Shown: positions 26,165-35,898, counted from the stretch's first letter. The stretch is 64,000 nucleotides of DNA from 2-02-FULL-47-50 sp964479045 (GCA_964479045.1 CAYZJI010000003.1:62001-126000), one strand, 5' to 3'. Numbers and translations are program-made. The notes: generated by a model not told the origin, from the sequence alone.

Positions 26165-26240
26165 TACAACCGTTTAATGGGTGCCCGGACAGCCGGTCTG
26201 GACGGGTTATTAAACGGGGCACGCGGAGGCTTAACCCCAC
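26165..26240 (+). promoter_or_regulatory. Structured rpsB leader, candidate S2 autoregulatory RNA
   Basis: The 200-bp gap between map and rpsB contains stackable inverted repeats: CGTTTAAT (26171-26178) pairs perfectly with ATTAAACG (26209-26216), inner CCCG pairs with CGGG, and GGGG (26216-26219) can pair with CCCC (26235-26238) just before the ribosome binding site. In gammaproteobacteria the rpsB 5' leader is known to bind S2 and repress rpsB-tsf; equivalence here is inferred from position and foldability. Confidence 0.5.
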
Positions 26241-26255
26241 TGGAGAATATAGAGT

Positions 26256-27176
26256 ATGACCAACGTCACCATGCGTGAAATGCTGGAGGCCGGTGTCCAT
26301 TTCGGGCATCAGGCGCGGTTCTGGAACCCCAAGATGGCCCCGTTTCTGTTCGGCCAGCGCAACAAAATCCATATTATCAATCTCGAAAAGACCCTGCCTC
26401 TCTATAACGATGCGGTAAATTTCATCAGCAAAGTCGCTTCCCGCAAGGGCAAAATCCTGTTTGTCGGGACCAAGCGCGCGGCCCAGGCCATCGTACAGGA
26501 AGAAGCCGCCCGTTGCGGTATGCCTTATGTGAATCGTCGCTGGCTGGGCGGGCTGCTGACCAACTTCAAAACTGTCAAACAGTCCATCAACCGGTTGAAA
26601 GAACTGGAAGCCCGCAAGCTGGATGGTTCCTGGGAACGCCTGAGCAAGAAAGACCAGTTGTTGAACCAGCGCGAACTCGACAAGCTGGAAAAGACCCTGT
26701 CCGGGATCAAGGACATGGCAATCCTGCCGGATGCCATCTTTGTTATCGATGTGGGCTATGAATACATCGCCATTAATGAAGCCCGCCGTCTGGGAATCCC
26801 GGTCATCGGCGTGGTGGACAGTAACAACAGCCCGGATGGCATTGATTATGTGATTCCCGGCAATGATGACGCCATCCGTTCCATCCGTTTGTATGCCAAG
26901 GGAATTGCTGATGCAATTCTCGACAGCCGCCAGTCCGTTGCCCACCTGGGTGAAGGTGCCGGCGATGATTTTGTTGAACTGGATGAAAGCGGCAGCCCGG
27001 TGTCCAAAGGTGATGCGGAAGCCGCGCCGTCCAAGATCAAGGTGAAGAAGAAGGCCAAGGCGCCACGCAAGGCAGAGGCTGAATCTTCAGACAGTGAATC
27101 GGAGCGTGGTTCTGACGAGGTGAAAAAAGCCGCCAAGAAGAAAACCACCAAGAAGAAAGCGACTGCCAAAAAGTAA
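26256..27176 (+). CDS. rpsB: Small ribosomal subunit protein S2 with long basic C-terminal tail
   Basis: Component of the 30S subunit, binding the head/platform near S1. The core (1-about 235) is canonical: MTNVTMREMLEAGVHFGHQARFWNPKMAPFLFG, FVGTKRAAQ, RWLGGLLTNFKT, AINEARRLGIPVIGVVDSN. The protein is 306 residues against 241 in E. coli. The extra tail of about 65 residues is an acidic/serine segment followed by Lys/Ala/Thr repeats (KKAAKKKTTKKKATAKK), probably disordered and RNA-contacting. First gene of the large plus-strand block. Confidence 0.96.
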   Translation: MTNVTMREMLEAGVHFGHQARFWNPKMAPFLFGQRNKIHIINLEKTLPLYNDAVNFISKVASRKGKILFVGTKRAAQAIVQEEAARCGMPYVNRRWLGGLLTNFKTVKQSINRLKELEARKLDGSWERLSKKDQLLNQRELDKLEKTLSGIKDMAILPDAIFVIDVGYEYIAINEARRLGIPVIGVVDSNNSPDGIDYVIPGNDDAIRSIRLYAKGIADAILDSRQSVAHLGEGAGDDFVELDESGSPVSKGDAEAAPSKIKVKKKAKAPRKAEAESSDSESERGSDEVKKAAKKKTTKKKATAKK

Positions 27177-27202
27177 CGAATTGTTGAAGAGGTGTTAGTG
27201 AT

Positions 27203-28090
27203 ATGCAAATAACAGCCGGACTGGTCAAAGAACTGCGCGAACGTTCAGGCGCAGGCATGATGGATTGCAAAAAAGCACTGGAAGAAGCCAAGGGCGACAT
27301 TGAAGAAGCCTTTCAGGCCCTGCGTAAATCCGGTGTGGTGAAGGCCGCCAAGAAAGCCGGCCGTATTGCCGCCGATGGCAACATCGTCATCAAACAGGAC
27401 GGCAAGCAGGTAGTGATCCTCGAAATCAATTCCGAAACGGACTTTGTTGCGAAGGATGAAAGTTTCCGCAAGTTTGGGGATCAGATTGCGGCCTGTATCC
27501 TCGCCAACAATCCGGCCGATGTGCCTGCCTTGATGGCTACGCCCTTGATGGCAGGTTCCGCCCAGACGGTGGAAGAAGCCCGTCAGCAATTAATTCTTAA
27601 AATCGGCGAGAACATTTCCGTGCGCCGCTTTGTGAAATATCAGCCACAGGGCAATCAGCTCGGTGTCTATCTGCACGGTAGTCGCATTGGCGTGCTGGCC
27701 GATGTGCAGGGCGGAGATGAGGAACTGGCCAAGGATGTCGCCATGCACGTGGCCGGCCATCAACCGGCGCCGGTGTGTGTCTCAGGTGACCAGATTCCGG
27801 CCAGCTTGCTGGAACAGGAACGCGAAGTGTTCATTGCACAGGCCCGTGAAAGCGGCAAGCCGGATGACATCATTGAAAAAATGATCAGTGGACGTATGGC
27901 GAAGTTCAAAAATGAAATGTCTCTGCTCGGCCAGCAGTTCGTCAAGGATCCGGAACTGACCGTAGAAAAACTGCTCGCGAAGTCCGGCGCCAAAGTCCTG
28001 AATTTCATCCGTTATGAAGTGGGTGAAGGCCTTGAGAAACGCAGCGATAATTTTGCTGACGAAGTGATGAAGCAGGTCCAGGGAGGTTAA
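27203..28090 (+). CDS. tsf: Translation elongation factor Ts
   Basis: Nucleotide exchange factor for EF-Tu. Shows both signatures: the N-terminal VKELRERSGAGMMDCKKALEEA and the core EINSETDFVAKDE, followed by the dimerisation region (MHVAGHQPAPVCVS) and C-terminal module. 295 residues, a normal length. Follows rpsB by 26 bp, the conserved S2-EF-Ts pair. Confidence 0.96.
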   Translation: MQITAGLVKELRERSGAGMMDCKKALEEAKGDIEEAFQALRKSGVVKAAKKAGRIAADGNIVIKQDGKQVVILEINSETDFVAKDESFRKFGDQIAACILANNPADVPALMATPLMAGSAQTVEEARQQLILKIGENISVRRFVKYQPQGNQLGVYLHGSRIGVLADVQGGDEELAKDVAMHVAGHQPAPVCVSGDQIPASLLEQEREVFIAQARESGKPDDIIEKMISGRMAKFKNEMSLLGQQFVKDPELTVEKLLAKSGAKVLNFIRYEVGEGLEKRSDNFADEVMKQVQGG

Positions 28091-28095
28091 GCTCC

Positions 28096-28827
28096 TTGGC
28101 CGCCCCGTCAAAAAAAATAAGGTATCGGCGGGTTCTGTTAAAACTCAGTGGTGAGGCGCTGATGGGCGATGCCAGTTATGGTATCGATCCCAAAGTCATA
28201 CGTCGCATCGCCAAAGAAGTGCATGAGTTGTCGATCGCCAAGGTCGAAGTTGCTATCGTCATCGGTGCCGGTAATCTGTTTCGTGGTGCCGGTCTCGCTG
28301 CCGCCGGTATGGATCGGGTGACTGCGGATCACATGGGCATGCTGGGAACATTGATGAATTCTCTGGCCCTGCAGGATGCACTGGAGCAACTCGGCGAACA
28401 TGCCCGGGTGATGTCCGCCATCAAGGTCAACCAGATCTGCGAAGATTACATCCGCCGTCGCGCCATCCGTCATCTGGAAAAAGGCCGGGTGGTGATTTTT
28501 GCAGCCGGTACCGGCAACCCCTTCTTTACCACCGATTCTGCTGCCAGCCTGCGCGCCATCGAAGTCAGTGCCAACCTGTTAATCAAGGCGACCAAAGTGG
28601 ATGGCGTGTATTCTGCAGACCCGGTCAAAAACAAATCCGCACGCCGTTATAAAAAATTGAGTTACGATCAGGTGCTGGATCAAAAACTCGGTGTCATGGA
28701 TGCCACAGCCATTGTGTTATGCCGCGAAAATCATATGCCCCTGCGCGTCGTGAATATGTCCAAATCGGGTGCACTGATGCGTGCAGTACGAGGCCTTGAT
28801 GAGGGTACGCTGGTTTCAGGCAAGTAA
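28096..28827 (+). CDS. pyrH: UMP kinase, TTG start
   Basis: Phosphorylates UMP to UDP; hexameric, usually activated by GTP and inhibited by UTP. Motifs: RRVLLKLSGEALMG at the N-terminus, VIGAGNLFRG, DHMGMLGTLMNSLALQDAL, and GTGNPFFTTDSAASLRA. The start is TTG at 28096 (MAAPSKKIRYRR): it lies 9 nt after a GGAGG at 28082-28086, and no ATG is available before the conserved region. 243 residues. Confidence 0.94.
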   Translation: MAAPSKKIRYRRVLLKLSGEALMGDASYGIDPKVIRRIAKEVHELSIAKVEVAIVIGAGNLFRGAGLAAAGMDRVTADHMGMLGTLMNSLALQDALEQLGEHARVMSAIKVNQICEDYIRRRAIRHLEKGRVVIFAAGTGNPFFTTDSAASLRAIEVSANLLIKATKVDGVYSADPVKNKSARRYKKLSYDQVLDQKLGVMDATAIVLCRENHMPLRVVNMSKSGALMRAVRGLDEGTLVSGK

Positions 28828-28845
28828 GTGTAAGAGAGAAATGCT

Positions 28846-29403
28846 ATGACGAAAGCCACGATAGATGATGCCAACCAACGCATGAATAAAACGATCGAGG
28901 GCCTGAAACACGAACTGGGCCGGATTCGTACCGGCCGTGCCCATACCAGTCTGCTCGATCACATTACCGTCAGTTATTACGGCAGCGAAGTCCCGCTCAA
29001 TCAGGTGGGAACAGTGAGTGTGGAGGATGCCCGCACGCTGACCATCAATGCCTGGGATCGAAACGCCATACCGGCCATCGAGAAAGCCATACTGGCCTCG
29101 GACCTGGGTCTGAATCCGGTGACAGCCGGCACCGTCATTCGCATTCCCATGCCACCCCTCACGCAGGATCGCCGCAAGGAGTTGATCAAGGTGGTAAAGG
29201 GTGAGGGCGAAAAAGCCAAAGTGGCCGTGCGTAATATTCGCCGCGATGCCAATCATCACATCAAGGAAATGGTGAAAGATAAAAAGGTGACTGAGGATGA
29301 AGAACGCCGCGCTGAAGAGCGTATACAGAAAATAACCGACGATCATATTGCTGCTGTGGACAAGGTATTGCAGGAGAAGGAACACGAATTGATGGAAATA
29401 TAA
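28846..29403 (+). CDS. frr: Ribosome recycling factor
   Basis: Releases ribosomes from mRNA after termination together with EF-G. 185 residues with the family pattern MNKTIEGLKHELGRIRTGRA, an inserted beta domain (YYGSEVPLNQVGTVSVEDARTLTINAWD), then IPMPPLTQDRRKELIKVVKGEGEKAKVAVRNIRRDAN. The three-helix bundle plus small domain layout is complete. Usual position between pyrH and uppS. Confidence 0.96.
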   Translation: MTKATIDDANQRMNKTIEGLKHELGRIRTGRAHTSLLDHITVSYYGSEVPLNQVGTVSVEDARTLTINAWDRNAIPAIEKAILASDLGLNPVTAGTVIRIPMPPLTQDRRKELIKVVKGEGEKAKVAVRNIRRDANHHIKEMVKDKKVTEDEERRAEERIQKITDDHIAAVDKVLQEKEHELMEI

Positions 29404-29443
29404 TCTGTTTTTAATCCCATACTCGCTACCCACACTCTACCCA

Positions 29444-30196
29444 ATGTCTTCCACCGATGATCAAAACAGCAACGTGCCCAGACATGTTGTGATCATCATG
29501 GATGGTAACGGGCGCTGGGCCAAACAACGAGGCCTGCCGCGTATTGCCGGACACAAGGCCGGCGTTACCTCTCTCAAAGAAGTCGTCAAAGCCAGTGCGA
29601 CACGGGGTATCCAGGCCCTGACCGTCTATGCCTTCAGCAGTGAAAACTGGAAACGGCCTGGTTCGGAAGTTTCACGCCTGATGGAACTGTTTATGTCCTC
29701 GCTGAAGCGCGAAGTCAATGAACTCAACCGCAATAACATACGCCTGCGATTTATCGGGGATATCAGTGTCTTCCCCGCCAAATTAATCGCACTGATGCAC
29801 AAGGCGGAGAGTCTGACCCGCCACAATACCGGCCTGCAGTTTATTGTGGCGATAAATTATGGTGGCCGCTGGGACATCACACATGCCTTCAGGCAGATCG
29901 CTGAACGGGTCCAGGCCGGTGAAATTGAGCCTCAGGCGATTGACGAAAATCTGGTGGCGGCAAATATTTCACTTTCGGATCTGCCGGAACCTGATCTGTT
30001 CATACGTACCGGCGGCGAAATGCGCATCAGCAATTACCTGTTGTGGCAACTGGCGTATACTGAACTTTATTTCACACCCTGTCTGTGGCCTGATTTTAAT
30101 GAAGCCGAGTTTATCCAGGCACTGCAGTGGTATGCCGGGCGCGAACGGCGTTTCGGACAGACCAGCGAACAACTGCGGAACGCCAGACATGCTTAA
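29444..30196 (+). CDS. uppS: Undecaprenyl diphosphate synthase (cis-prenyltransferase)
   Basis: Makes the C55 lipid carrier for peptidoglycan, O-antigen and exopolysaccharide. Catalytic P-loop-like motif HVVIIMDGNGRWAKQRG with Asp20, then AGHKAGV, TVYAFSSENWKRP, and the C-terminal substrate motif DLFIRTGGEMRISNYLLWQLAYTELYF. 250 residues. Its 3' end overlaps the cdsA start by 8 nt. Confidence 0.95.
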   Translation: MSSTDDQNSNVPRHVVIIMDGNGRWAKQRGLPRIAGHKAGVTSLKEVVKASATRGIQALTVYAFSSENWKRPGSEVSRLMELFMSSLKREVNELNRNNIRLRFIGDISVFPAKLIALMHKAESLTRHNTGLQFIVAINYGGRWDITHAFRQIAERVQAGEIEPQAIDENLVAANISLSDLPEPDLFIRTGGEMRISNYLLWQLAYTELYFTPCLWPDFNEAEFIQALQWYAGRERRFGQTSEQLRNARHA

Positions 30197-31010
30197 ACAA
30201 AGGGTACTGACGGCGGCGGTCCTTGGGGGCATAGTCCTTGCCATTATCCTGTCAGGTTCAAATCTGGCATTTATCGCACTGATGGGGGTATGCATGGTAC
30301 TGGGTGGCTGGGAGTGGGCCCGTCTCTGTGGCGAACAGAATCGATATATACAATCTATGTATGCAGCATTGGTCATGCTTGCAACAGGACTGATCATTTT
30401 TACTGTGCCGGCGCGTGGATTGGAGAGTATTGTCGCTGCAGGTGTCATCTGGTGGGTGCTGGCCAGTATGATGGTTTGCCTGTATGCCGCCGGCAGAAAA
30501 ATCATCTCTCAACTACATTTCCTGAAATACCTCATGGGCTTCGCCGTTCTCCTGCCGTTTGCGATCAGTCTGGCCGCACTCTATGACAGACCTGATGGCC
30601 CGTTATGGGTTATATGGCTGTTTATACTGATTTGGGCCGTGGATAGCAGTGCCTATTTTGCCGGACGGCGCTGGGGCAGGCGGCGCCTGGCCCAACGCGT
30701 GAGCCCGGGCAAGACCTGGGAAGGTGTGGCCGGAGGGCTGTGCGCAGCAGTAATCATCGCACTTGCAAGCGCCTGGATGAGTCATAATACCGAGGTGAGC
30801 ACCACGATCGGGCTGGTGATGTTATTTGTAGTAGTGACCGTTTTTTCTGTGATGGGTGATTTGTTTGAAAGTATGTTCAAACGAGAGAGTAATCTGAAAG
30901 ACAGTGGGCAGTTATTACCGGGACATGGCGGGCTGCTGGATCGTATCGACAGCCTGACCGCTGCCGCGCCGGTCTATGCCCTGGGCCTCTGGTTGCTGGA
31001 GACGCGATGA
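30189..31010 (+). CDS. cdsA: Phosphatidate cytidylyltransferase
   Basis: Converts phosphatidic acid and CTP to CDP-diacylglycerol in the inner membrane. The frame runs open from 29859, but ATG 30189 is chosen: it overlaps the uppS stop and gives a normal 273-residue protein starting MLKQRVLTAAVLGGIVLAI. About eight transmembrane helices. The C-terminal CDP-alcohol signature SMFKRESNLKDSGQLLPGHGG followed by LLDRIDS is complete. Overlaps dxr by 4 nt. Confidence 0.94.
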   Translation: MLKQRVLTAAVLGGIVLAIILSGSNLAFIALMGVCMVLGGWEWARLCGEQNRYIQSMYAALVMLATGLIIFTVPARGLESIVAAGVIWWVLASMMVCLYAAGRKIISQLHFLKYLMGFAVLLPFAISLAALYDRPDGPLWVIWLFILIWAVDSSAYFAGRRWGRRRLAQRVSPGKTWEGVAGGLCAAVIIALASAWMSHNTEVSTTIGLVMLFVVVTVFSVMGDLFESMFKRESNLKDSGQLLPGHGGLLDRIDSLTAAAPVYALGLWLLETR

Positions 31011-32209
31011 TGCCAGACGCAATAACCCTGACCGGCATAACCATCCTCGGCTCTACCGGCAGTATCGGTGTGAGCACGCTGGATGTGATCAGCCGCCACC
31101 CGGATCGCTATCAGGTCATTGCCCTTACTGCCCATCGGAATATTGATGCGCTGGCTGCTCAATGTCGTGTTTGGAGACCGCGTTTTGCCGTCATGGCGGA
31201 TCCGGAATGCGCCGCGCAGCTGGTGTTGCAATTAAAGGCTGAGGGCATTACCACCGAAGTGCTGGCTGGTAAGACCGGTATGGAAACTGTGGCAGCCCTG
31301 CCTGAAGTGCACTACGTCATGGCTGCCATTGTGGGAGCAGCCGGATTGCTGCCAACCCTGGCTGCAGCAAAGGCGGGCAAGCGGGTATTACTGGCCAACA
31401 AGGAAGCGTTGGTGATGTCTGGCCAGTTGTTCATGGATGCTGTCCGGGACCATCATGCTGAATTACTGCCGATCGACAGTGAACACAATGCCATATTCCA
31501 ATGTATGCCGGCGGGCATGGTTACTGGACACGCGCCTGCCGGAGTAAAACGGATATTGTTGACGGCCTCGGGCGGTCCTTTCCGGACCACCCCGCTGGGT
31601 GAACTGGATGCAATGACACCCGCACAGGCCTGCGCCCATCCCAATTGGGCGATGGGCCGAAAAATATCTGTGGATTCAGCCACGATGATGAACAAGGGCC
31701 TGGAGGTCATTGAGGCCTGCTGGCTGTTTGACACCACACCGGAGCATATCCAGGTGGTATTGCATCCACAGAGTGTTATCCATTCGATGGTCGAATATGT
31801 CGATGGATCGGTACTGGCACAACTGGGGAACCCGGACATGCGTACCCCGATTGCCCATGGCCTGGCCTGGCCGGAGCGTATGCAGGCAGGAGTAAACGCT
31901 CTGGACATATTCAAGATCGCCCGGCTGGATTTTGAACCACCCGATGAACGGCGTTTCCCCTGCCTCCGGCTGGCTCGTGAAGCCATGCGCGCCGGTGGCA
32001 CGGCAACGGCCATTCTGAATGCAGCCAATGAGGTCGCCGTGCAGGAATTCCTGGACGGCCATATCCGTTTTACAGATATCGCCCGTGTGGTTGAAAGCAC
32101 TCTGGGTCATGTTGTCCACCATACCGCTAATAATCTGGAAATTATTCTGACCGATGATCGAATCGCCCGTGATGCGGCCTATTCAGAAATCAGGAAACTC
32201 GCCGCATGA
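31007..32209 (+). CDS. dxr: 1-deoxy-D-xylulose 5-phosphate reductoisomerase
   Basis: Second step of the MEP isoprenoid pathway, feeding UppS encoded upstream. NADPH-binding start ITILGSTGSIGVSTLDVI (about residues 11-28), LLANKEALVMSG, the metal/substrate loop LPIDSEHNAIFQC, and the fosmidomycin-loop region HPNWAMGRKISVDSATMMNKGLE. 400 residues, full length. Overlaps rseP by 4 nt. Confidence 0.95.
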   Translation: MMPDAITLTGITILGSTGSIGVSTLDVISRHPDRYQVIALTAHRNIDALAAQCRVWRPRFAVMADPECAAQLVLQLKAEGITTEVLAGKTGMETVAALPEVHYVMAAIVGAAGLLPTLAAAKAGKRVLLANKEALVMSGQLFMDAVRDHHAELLPIDSEHNAIFQCMPAGMVTGHAPAGVKRILLTASGGPFRTTPLGELDAMTPAQACAHPNWAMGRKISVDSATMMNKGLEVIEACWLFDTTPEHIQVVLHPQSVIHSMVEYVDGSVLAQLGNPDMRTPIAHGLAWPERMQAGVNALDIFKIARLDFEPPDERRFPCLRLAREAMRAGGTATAILNAANEVAVQEFLDGHIRFTDIARVVESTLGHVVHHTANNLEIILTDDRIARDAAYSEIRKLAA

Positions 32210-33564
32210 TCGATGTACTGCAGCATATTCTCGCGTTCGTCTTTGCACTCGGGGTATTGATTTCATTTCATGAGTTTGGTCATTTCTGGGTCGCGCGCAA
32301 ATGTAATGTGAAGATTCTCCGTTTTTCCATCGGTTTTGGACAGCCGCTCTGGAAAAAATATTTCGGTCCGGATCAGACCGAACTCGTAATCGCAGCCATC
32401 CCTCTTGGTGGTTATGTAAAAATGCTGGATGAACGCGAAGCGCCTGTGGCAGAAAGTGAACTGCCGCGCGCTTTCAATCGCAAACCTCTGGGCCAGCGTT
32501 TCGCCATCGTACTCGCCGGTCCGGTGTTCAATTTTATATTTGCAATTTTCGCTTACTGGATCATGTATATGGCCGGCATCGCCGGCCTTCGGCCGCTGGT
32601 GGGTGAAGTCAGGCCGGATTCGATTGCCGCTGTCGCCGGTTTTCATGCAGGTGACGAAATCATTGCGATTGAATCACGGGCCACAACTACATGGACCATG
32701 GTGGTGGATCGCCTGATTAATGATGTCATGGATGGCGGCGATGTGAGGATTACCCTGCGTAATACGCAGAGCATGGAGCGTGAGGTGCTTATGAATGTGG
32801 ATGAAATCACGGTTGATGATGTGGCCGAGATTGGCATACTGGAACGTCTGGGAATCGTGCCCAGGCAATTCGTCGTGCCTGCCATCATTGGAAAGATCGA
32901 AACGGGGTTGGCCGCGGATCGGGCCGGACTCAGGCCGGGGGATCGCATTATCGCGGTAAATGATCATGCGATTTCAGACTGGTCGGCGTGGGTCAGGAGC
33001 GTACGTGAACATCCTGATCAGGTTTTGCAGGTCACAGTGGCGCGGGATGAAGAACTGTTGATCTTGCAGGTGCAGCCCGAGCGCAAGCAAGCTGAGAACG
33101 GTGAAATGATCGGCTATATCGGTGCAGCGAATGAACCTCCCGAAATGTTGTTTGCGGAGGAATCCTACGGGCCGGTTGAAGCATTCGGCAGGGCAGTGGT
33201 GCGGACATGGGACATGTCATGGTTGACACTGCGCATGCTGGGTAAAATGATCACCGGCCAGGCATCGGTGAAGAACCTCAGTGGTCCTATCAGCATCGCA
33301 CAATATGCCGGGGAATCGGCAGAGAATGGATTGGCGGCGTTTCTGTGGTTTCTCGGGATAGTGAGCGTGAGTCTTGGAGTTTTGAATCTTTTACCGGTGC
33401 CATTACTGGATGGCGGACATTTGCTCTATTACCTTGTAGAATTCGTCAGGGGCAATCCAGTATCAGAATCTGTGCAGATGGCAGGTCAGCAGGTTGGGCT
33501 TGCTTTATTGTTTGGCCTGATGCTACTGGTTTTCTACAACGACATCATGCGGCTGTTGGGATGA
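32206..33564 (+). CDS. rseP: Site-2 intramembrane protease RseP
   Basis: Zinc protease that cleaves RseA in the sigma-E envelope stress response and clears signal-peptide remnants. The HEFGH zinc motif (H22, E23, H26) lies in TM1. Two tandem PDZ domains follow (about 115-195 and 205-300), then the third zinc ligand in LLPVPLLDGGHLLYYLVE within TM3. 452 residues, as in E. coli (450). Next to bamA, which fits its role in outer-membrane stress control. Confidence 0.95.
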   Translation: MIDVLQHILAFVFALGVLISFHEFGHFWVARKCNVKILRFSIGFGQPLWKKYFGPDQTELVIAAIPLGGYVKMLDEREAPVAESELPRAFNRKPLGQRFAIVLAGPVFNFIFAIFAYWIMYMAGIAGLRPLVGEVRPDSIAAVAGFHAGDEIIAIESRATTTWTMVVDRLINDVMDGGDVRITLRNTQSMEREVLMNVDEITVDDVAEIGILERLGIVPRQFVVPAIIGKIETGLAADRAGLRPGDRIIAVNDHAISDWSAWVRSVREHPDQVLQVTVARDEELLILQVQPERKQAENGEMIGYIGAANEPPEMLFAEESYGPVEAFGRAVVRTWDMSWLTLRMLGKMITGQASVKNLSGPISIAQYAGESAENGLAAFLWFLGIVSVSLGVLNLLPVPLLDGGHLLYYLVEFVRGNPVSESVQMAGQQVGLALLFGLMLLVFYNDIMRLLG

Positions 33565-33591
33565 GCCAATAAAAATATAAATAACAATAAT

Positions 33592-35898
33592 ATGCAGAAT
33601 ATTTTTAAAAAAGCAGTTTATATTTTTATCATGTTTCTGCTGCACTTAGGTGCTGTGCATGCCGCCGAAGAGTTTGTTATTGAGGATATCCGGGTCGAAG
33701 GATTGCAACGCATTACCCCCGGTACAGTTTTTAACTACCTGCCCATGAAAGTGGGTGACACCTTTGATGATGCCCGATCCGCCGAGGCCATCCGGGCCCT
33801 GTTCAAGACCGGTTTTTTCGATGATGTGCGACTGGAACGCGACGGGGGCATACTGGTATTTATCATCAAGGAACGGCCGGCCATCGGCACGATCACCCTG
33901 AATGGTAACAAGGAAATCAAGTCTGATGCATTGATCGATAGTTTGCGCCAGATTGGTTTTGCCGAGGGGCGTATTTTCAACCAGTCACAACTGGACCGTC
34001 TGGAGCAGGAACTGCGGCGGCAGTATTTTTCACTCGGCAAATACGCGGTTGAAATCGAATCCACCGTAGACCCGCTGGATGACAACCGTGTAGCTGTGAC
34101 GATCGATGTTTCCGAGGGGATCACCGCCAGGATCCGGCAGATCAATATTGTCGGCAATGATTCCTTTGATGAGGATGATTTGCTGGATGAATTCGAACTT
34201 ACCACGCCTACCATGTGGTCTTTTTTCACCAAGACCGATCAGTATTCCAAGGAAAAACTCGGTGCCGATCTGGAGGCGCTCAGGTCATATTATCTTGATC
34301 ACGGTTATATCAACTTCAACGTGGAATCAACCCAGGTTTCCATCACCCCGGACAAGAAAGATATTTATATCACCATCAATGTGGTTGAAGGTGAACCGCA
34401 TACAATATCAAGTGTGAAACTTGCGGGTGAATTTATTGTCCCGCAGGAAGATCTGTTCAAGGTGGTGGATGTCCGGCAGGGTGAAATGTTTTCACGCAAA
34501 CGCCTGACCGGCACTACTGACGCGATTACCGATCTGCTGGGTAATGAAGGCTATGCTTTTGCAAACGTGAATGCAATTCCTGATATCGACCGCGAAAACA
34601 AGACCGTTGCACTCACATTTTTTATTGACCCCGGCAAGCGTGCTTATGTACGCCGCATCAATTTCAGCGGGAACACCCGGACCCGGGATGAAGTGCTACG
34701 CCGTGAAATGCGCCAACCCGAGGGAGGCTGGATTTCGACCCAGAAAGTGGAACGTGGAAAGGTGCGCCTGCAGCGGCTTGGATACTTTACCGAGGTGAAT
34801 GTTGAGACGCCCGCTGTGGCTGGCACTACCGATCAGGTGGATGTCAATTACAGCGTTACGGAAATGCAGTCTGGCCGGTTTCTGGCCGGCGTCGGTTTCT
34901 CCCAGAGTGCAGGTATTATCTTCCAGACCAGCCTCTCCCAGGACAACTTTCTTGGTAGCGGTAAGCGTGTTTCACTGGAATTCAATAATAGCGATGTCAA
35001 CCGGCGTTTTGGCCTTGGATATACCAATCCTTACTGGACAGTGGATGGTGTGAGTCGTGGATTCAGCGGGTTCTACCGGGAAACGGACGCGTTTGATGCC
35101 AACGTGACAGCGTTTGACTCTACCGTTTTCGGAGGCGGGGTCAATTTCGGTATTCCATTGACCGAATTCAATTCTCTGCAAAGCTCAATGCACTATGAAA
35201 ACACCCAGATCGAGAGAACGTTCCGTGTTTCCAAAGAAGTGCGCGACTTTCTTCGTGAAAATGACGATCAATACGATATCATGAGGTTCTCCAATCGTTT
35301 TACCTACGACACCCGTAACAAGGCTATTTTCCCGGATGAAGGCCTGTTGCATGCGATTGAAGCAGAGGTTGGTATACCGTTTGTCGGGAATTCACTGGAG
35401 TTCTACAAGATCGATTACAAAACACAGTGGTTTACCAATTTCCTTGAAGATTATATTGTGACTCTGAAGGGTAATGTAGGTTATGGCGATGCCTACTCCG
35501 ATACGACCGAGTACCCGTTTTTTGAAAACTTTTATGCTGGTGGTCCTCGCTCGGTGCGTGGTTATGAAGACAATACCCTTGGGGTGCTCGATTCAAGAGG
35601 CAGACCGCTGGGCGGAAATGTCAAGCTTACGGCTGGAGCGGAAATATTTTTGCCCATCCCGTTCTTCAAGGACATCAAGTCTGTGCGGATTTCGGGATTT
35701 TTTGATGCTGGCAATGTCTATAACACCAGTGTCAAGGACGAGGACATTGATTTGGGACTGTTGCGTTATTCTGCCGGTATAAGTGGCGTTTGGGTGTCGC
35801 CTTTTGGTATAGTGTCCGTCAGCGTGGCCGCCCCGTTTGGTGACGAAGACACGGATCAGCTACAACCGTTCCAGTTTACATTTGGTTCATCTTTCTAG
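33592..35898 (+). CDS. bamA: Outer-membrane protein assembly factor BamA
   Basis: Core of the BAM complex that inserts beta-barrels into the outer membrane. Signal peptide (to VHAAEE), five POTRA domains (about 25-420), e.g. EFVIEDIRVEGLQRITPGTVFNYLP, then a 16-strand barrel. The loop-6 motif is present as VRGYEDNTLGV and the protein ends in a barrel C-terminus (PFQFTFGSSF) with the terminal Phe. 768 residues, a typical size. Followed after 26 bp by skp. Confidence 0.96.
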   Translation: MQNIFKKAVYIFIMFLLHLGAVHAAEEFVIEDIRVEGLQRITPGTVFNYLPMKVGDTFDDARSAEAIRALFKTGFFDDVRLERDGGILVFIIKERPAIGTITLNGNKEIKSDALIDSLRQIGFAEGRIFNQSQLDRLEQELRRQYFSLGKYAVEIESTVDPLDDNRVAVTIDVSEGITARIRQINIVGNDSFDEDDLLDEFELTTPTMWSFFTKTDQYSKEKLGADLEALRSYYLDHGYINFNVESTQVSITPDKKDIYITINVVEGEPHTISSVKLAGEFIVPQEDLFKVVDVRQGEMFSRKRLTGTTDAITDLLGNEGYAFANVNAIPDIDRENKTVALTFFIDPGKRAYVRRINFSGNTRTRDEVLRREMRQPEGGWISTQKVERGKVRLQRLGYFTEVNVETPAVAGTTDQVDVNYSVTEMQSGRFLAGVGFSQSAGIIFQTSLSQDNFLGSGKRVSLEFNNSDVNRRFGLGYTNPYWTVDGVSRGFSGFYRETDAFDANVTAFDSTVFGGGVNFGIPLTEFNSLQSSMHYENTQIERTFRVSKEVRDFLRENDDQYDIMRFSNRFTYDTRNKAIFPDEGLLHAIEAEVGIPFVGNSLEFYKIDYKTQWFTNFLEDYIVTLKGNVGYGDAYSDTTEYPFFENFYAGGPRSVRGYEDNTLGVLDSRGRPLGGNVKLTAGAEIFLPIPFFKDIKSVRISGFFDAGNVYNTSVKDEDIDLGLLRYSAGISGVWVSPFGIVSVSVAAPFGDEDTDQLQPFQFTFGSSF

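Noticed and set aside
26136..26945. A 269-residue minus-strand gene opposite rpsB
   Set aside because: It lies wholly antisense to the strongly conserved S2 reading frame and its translation has no recognisable domain.
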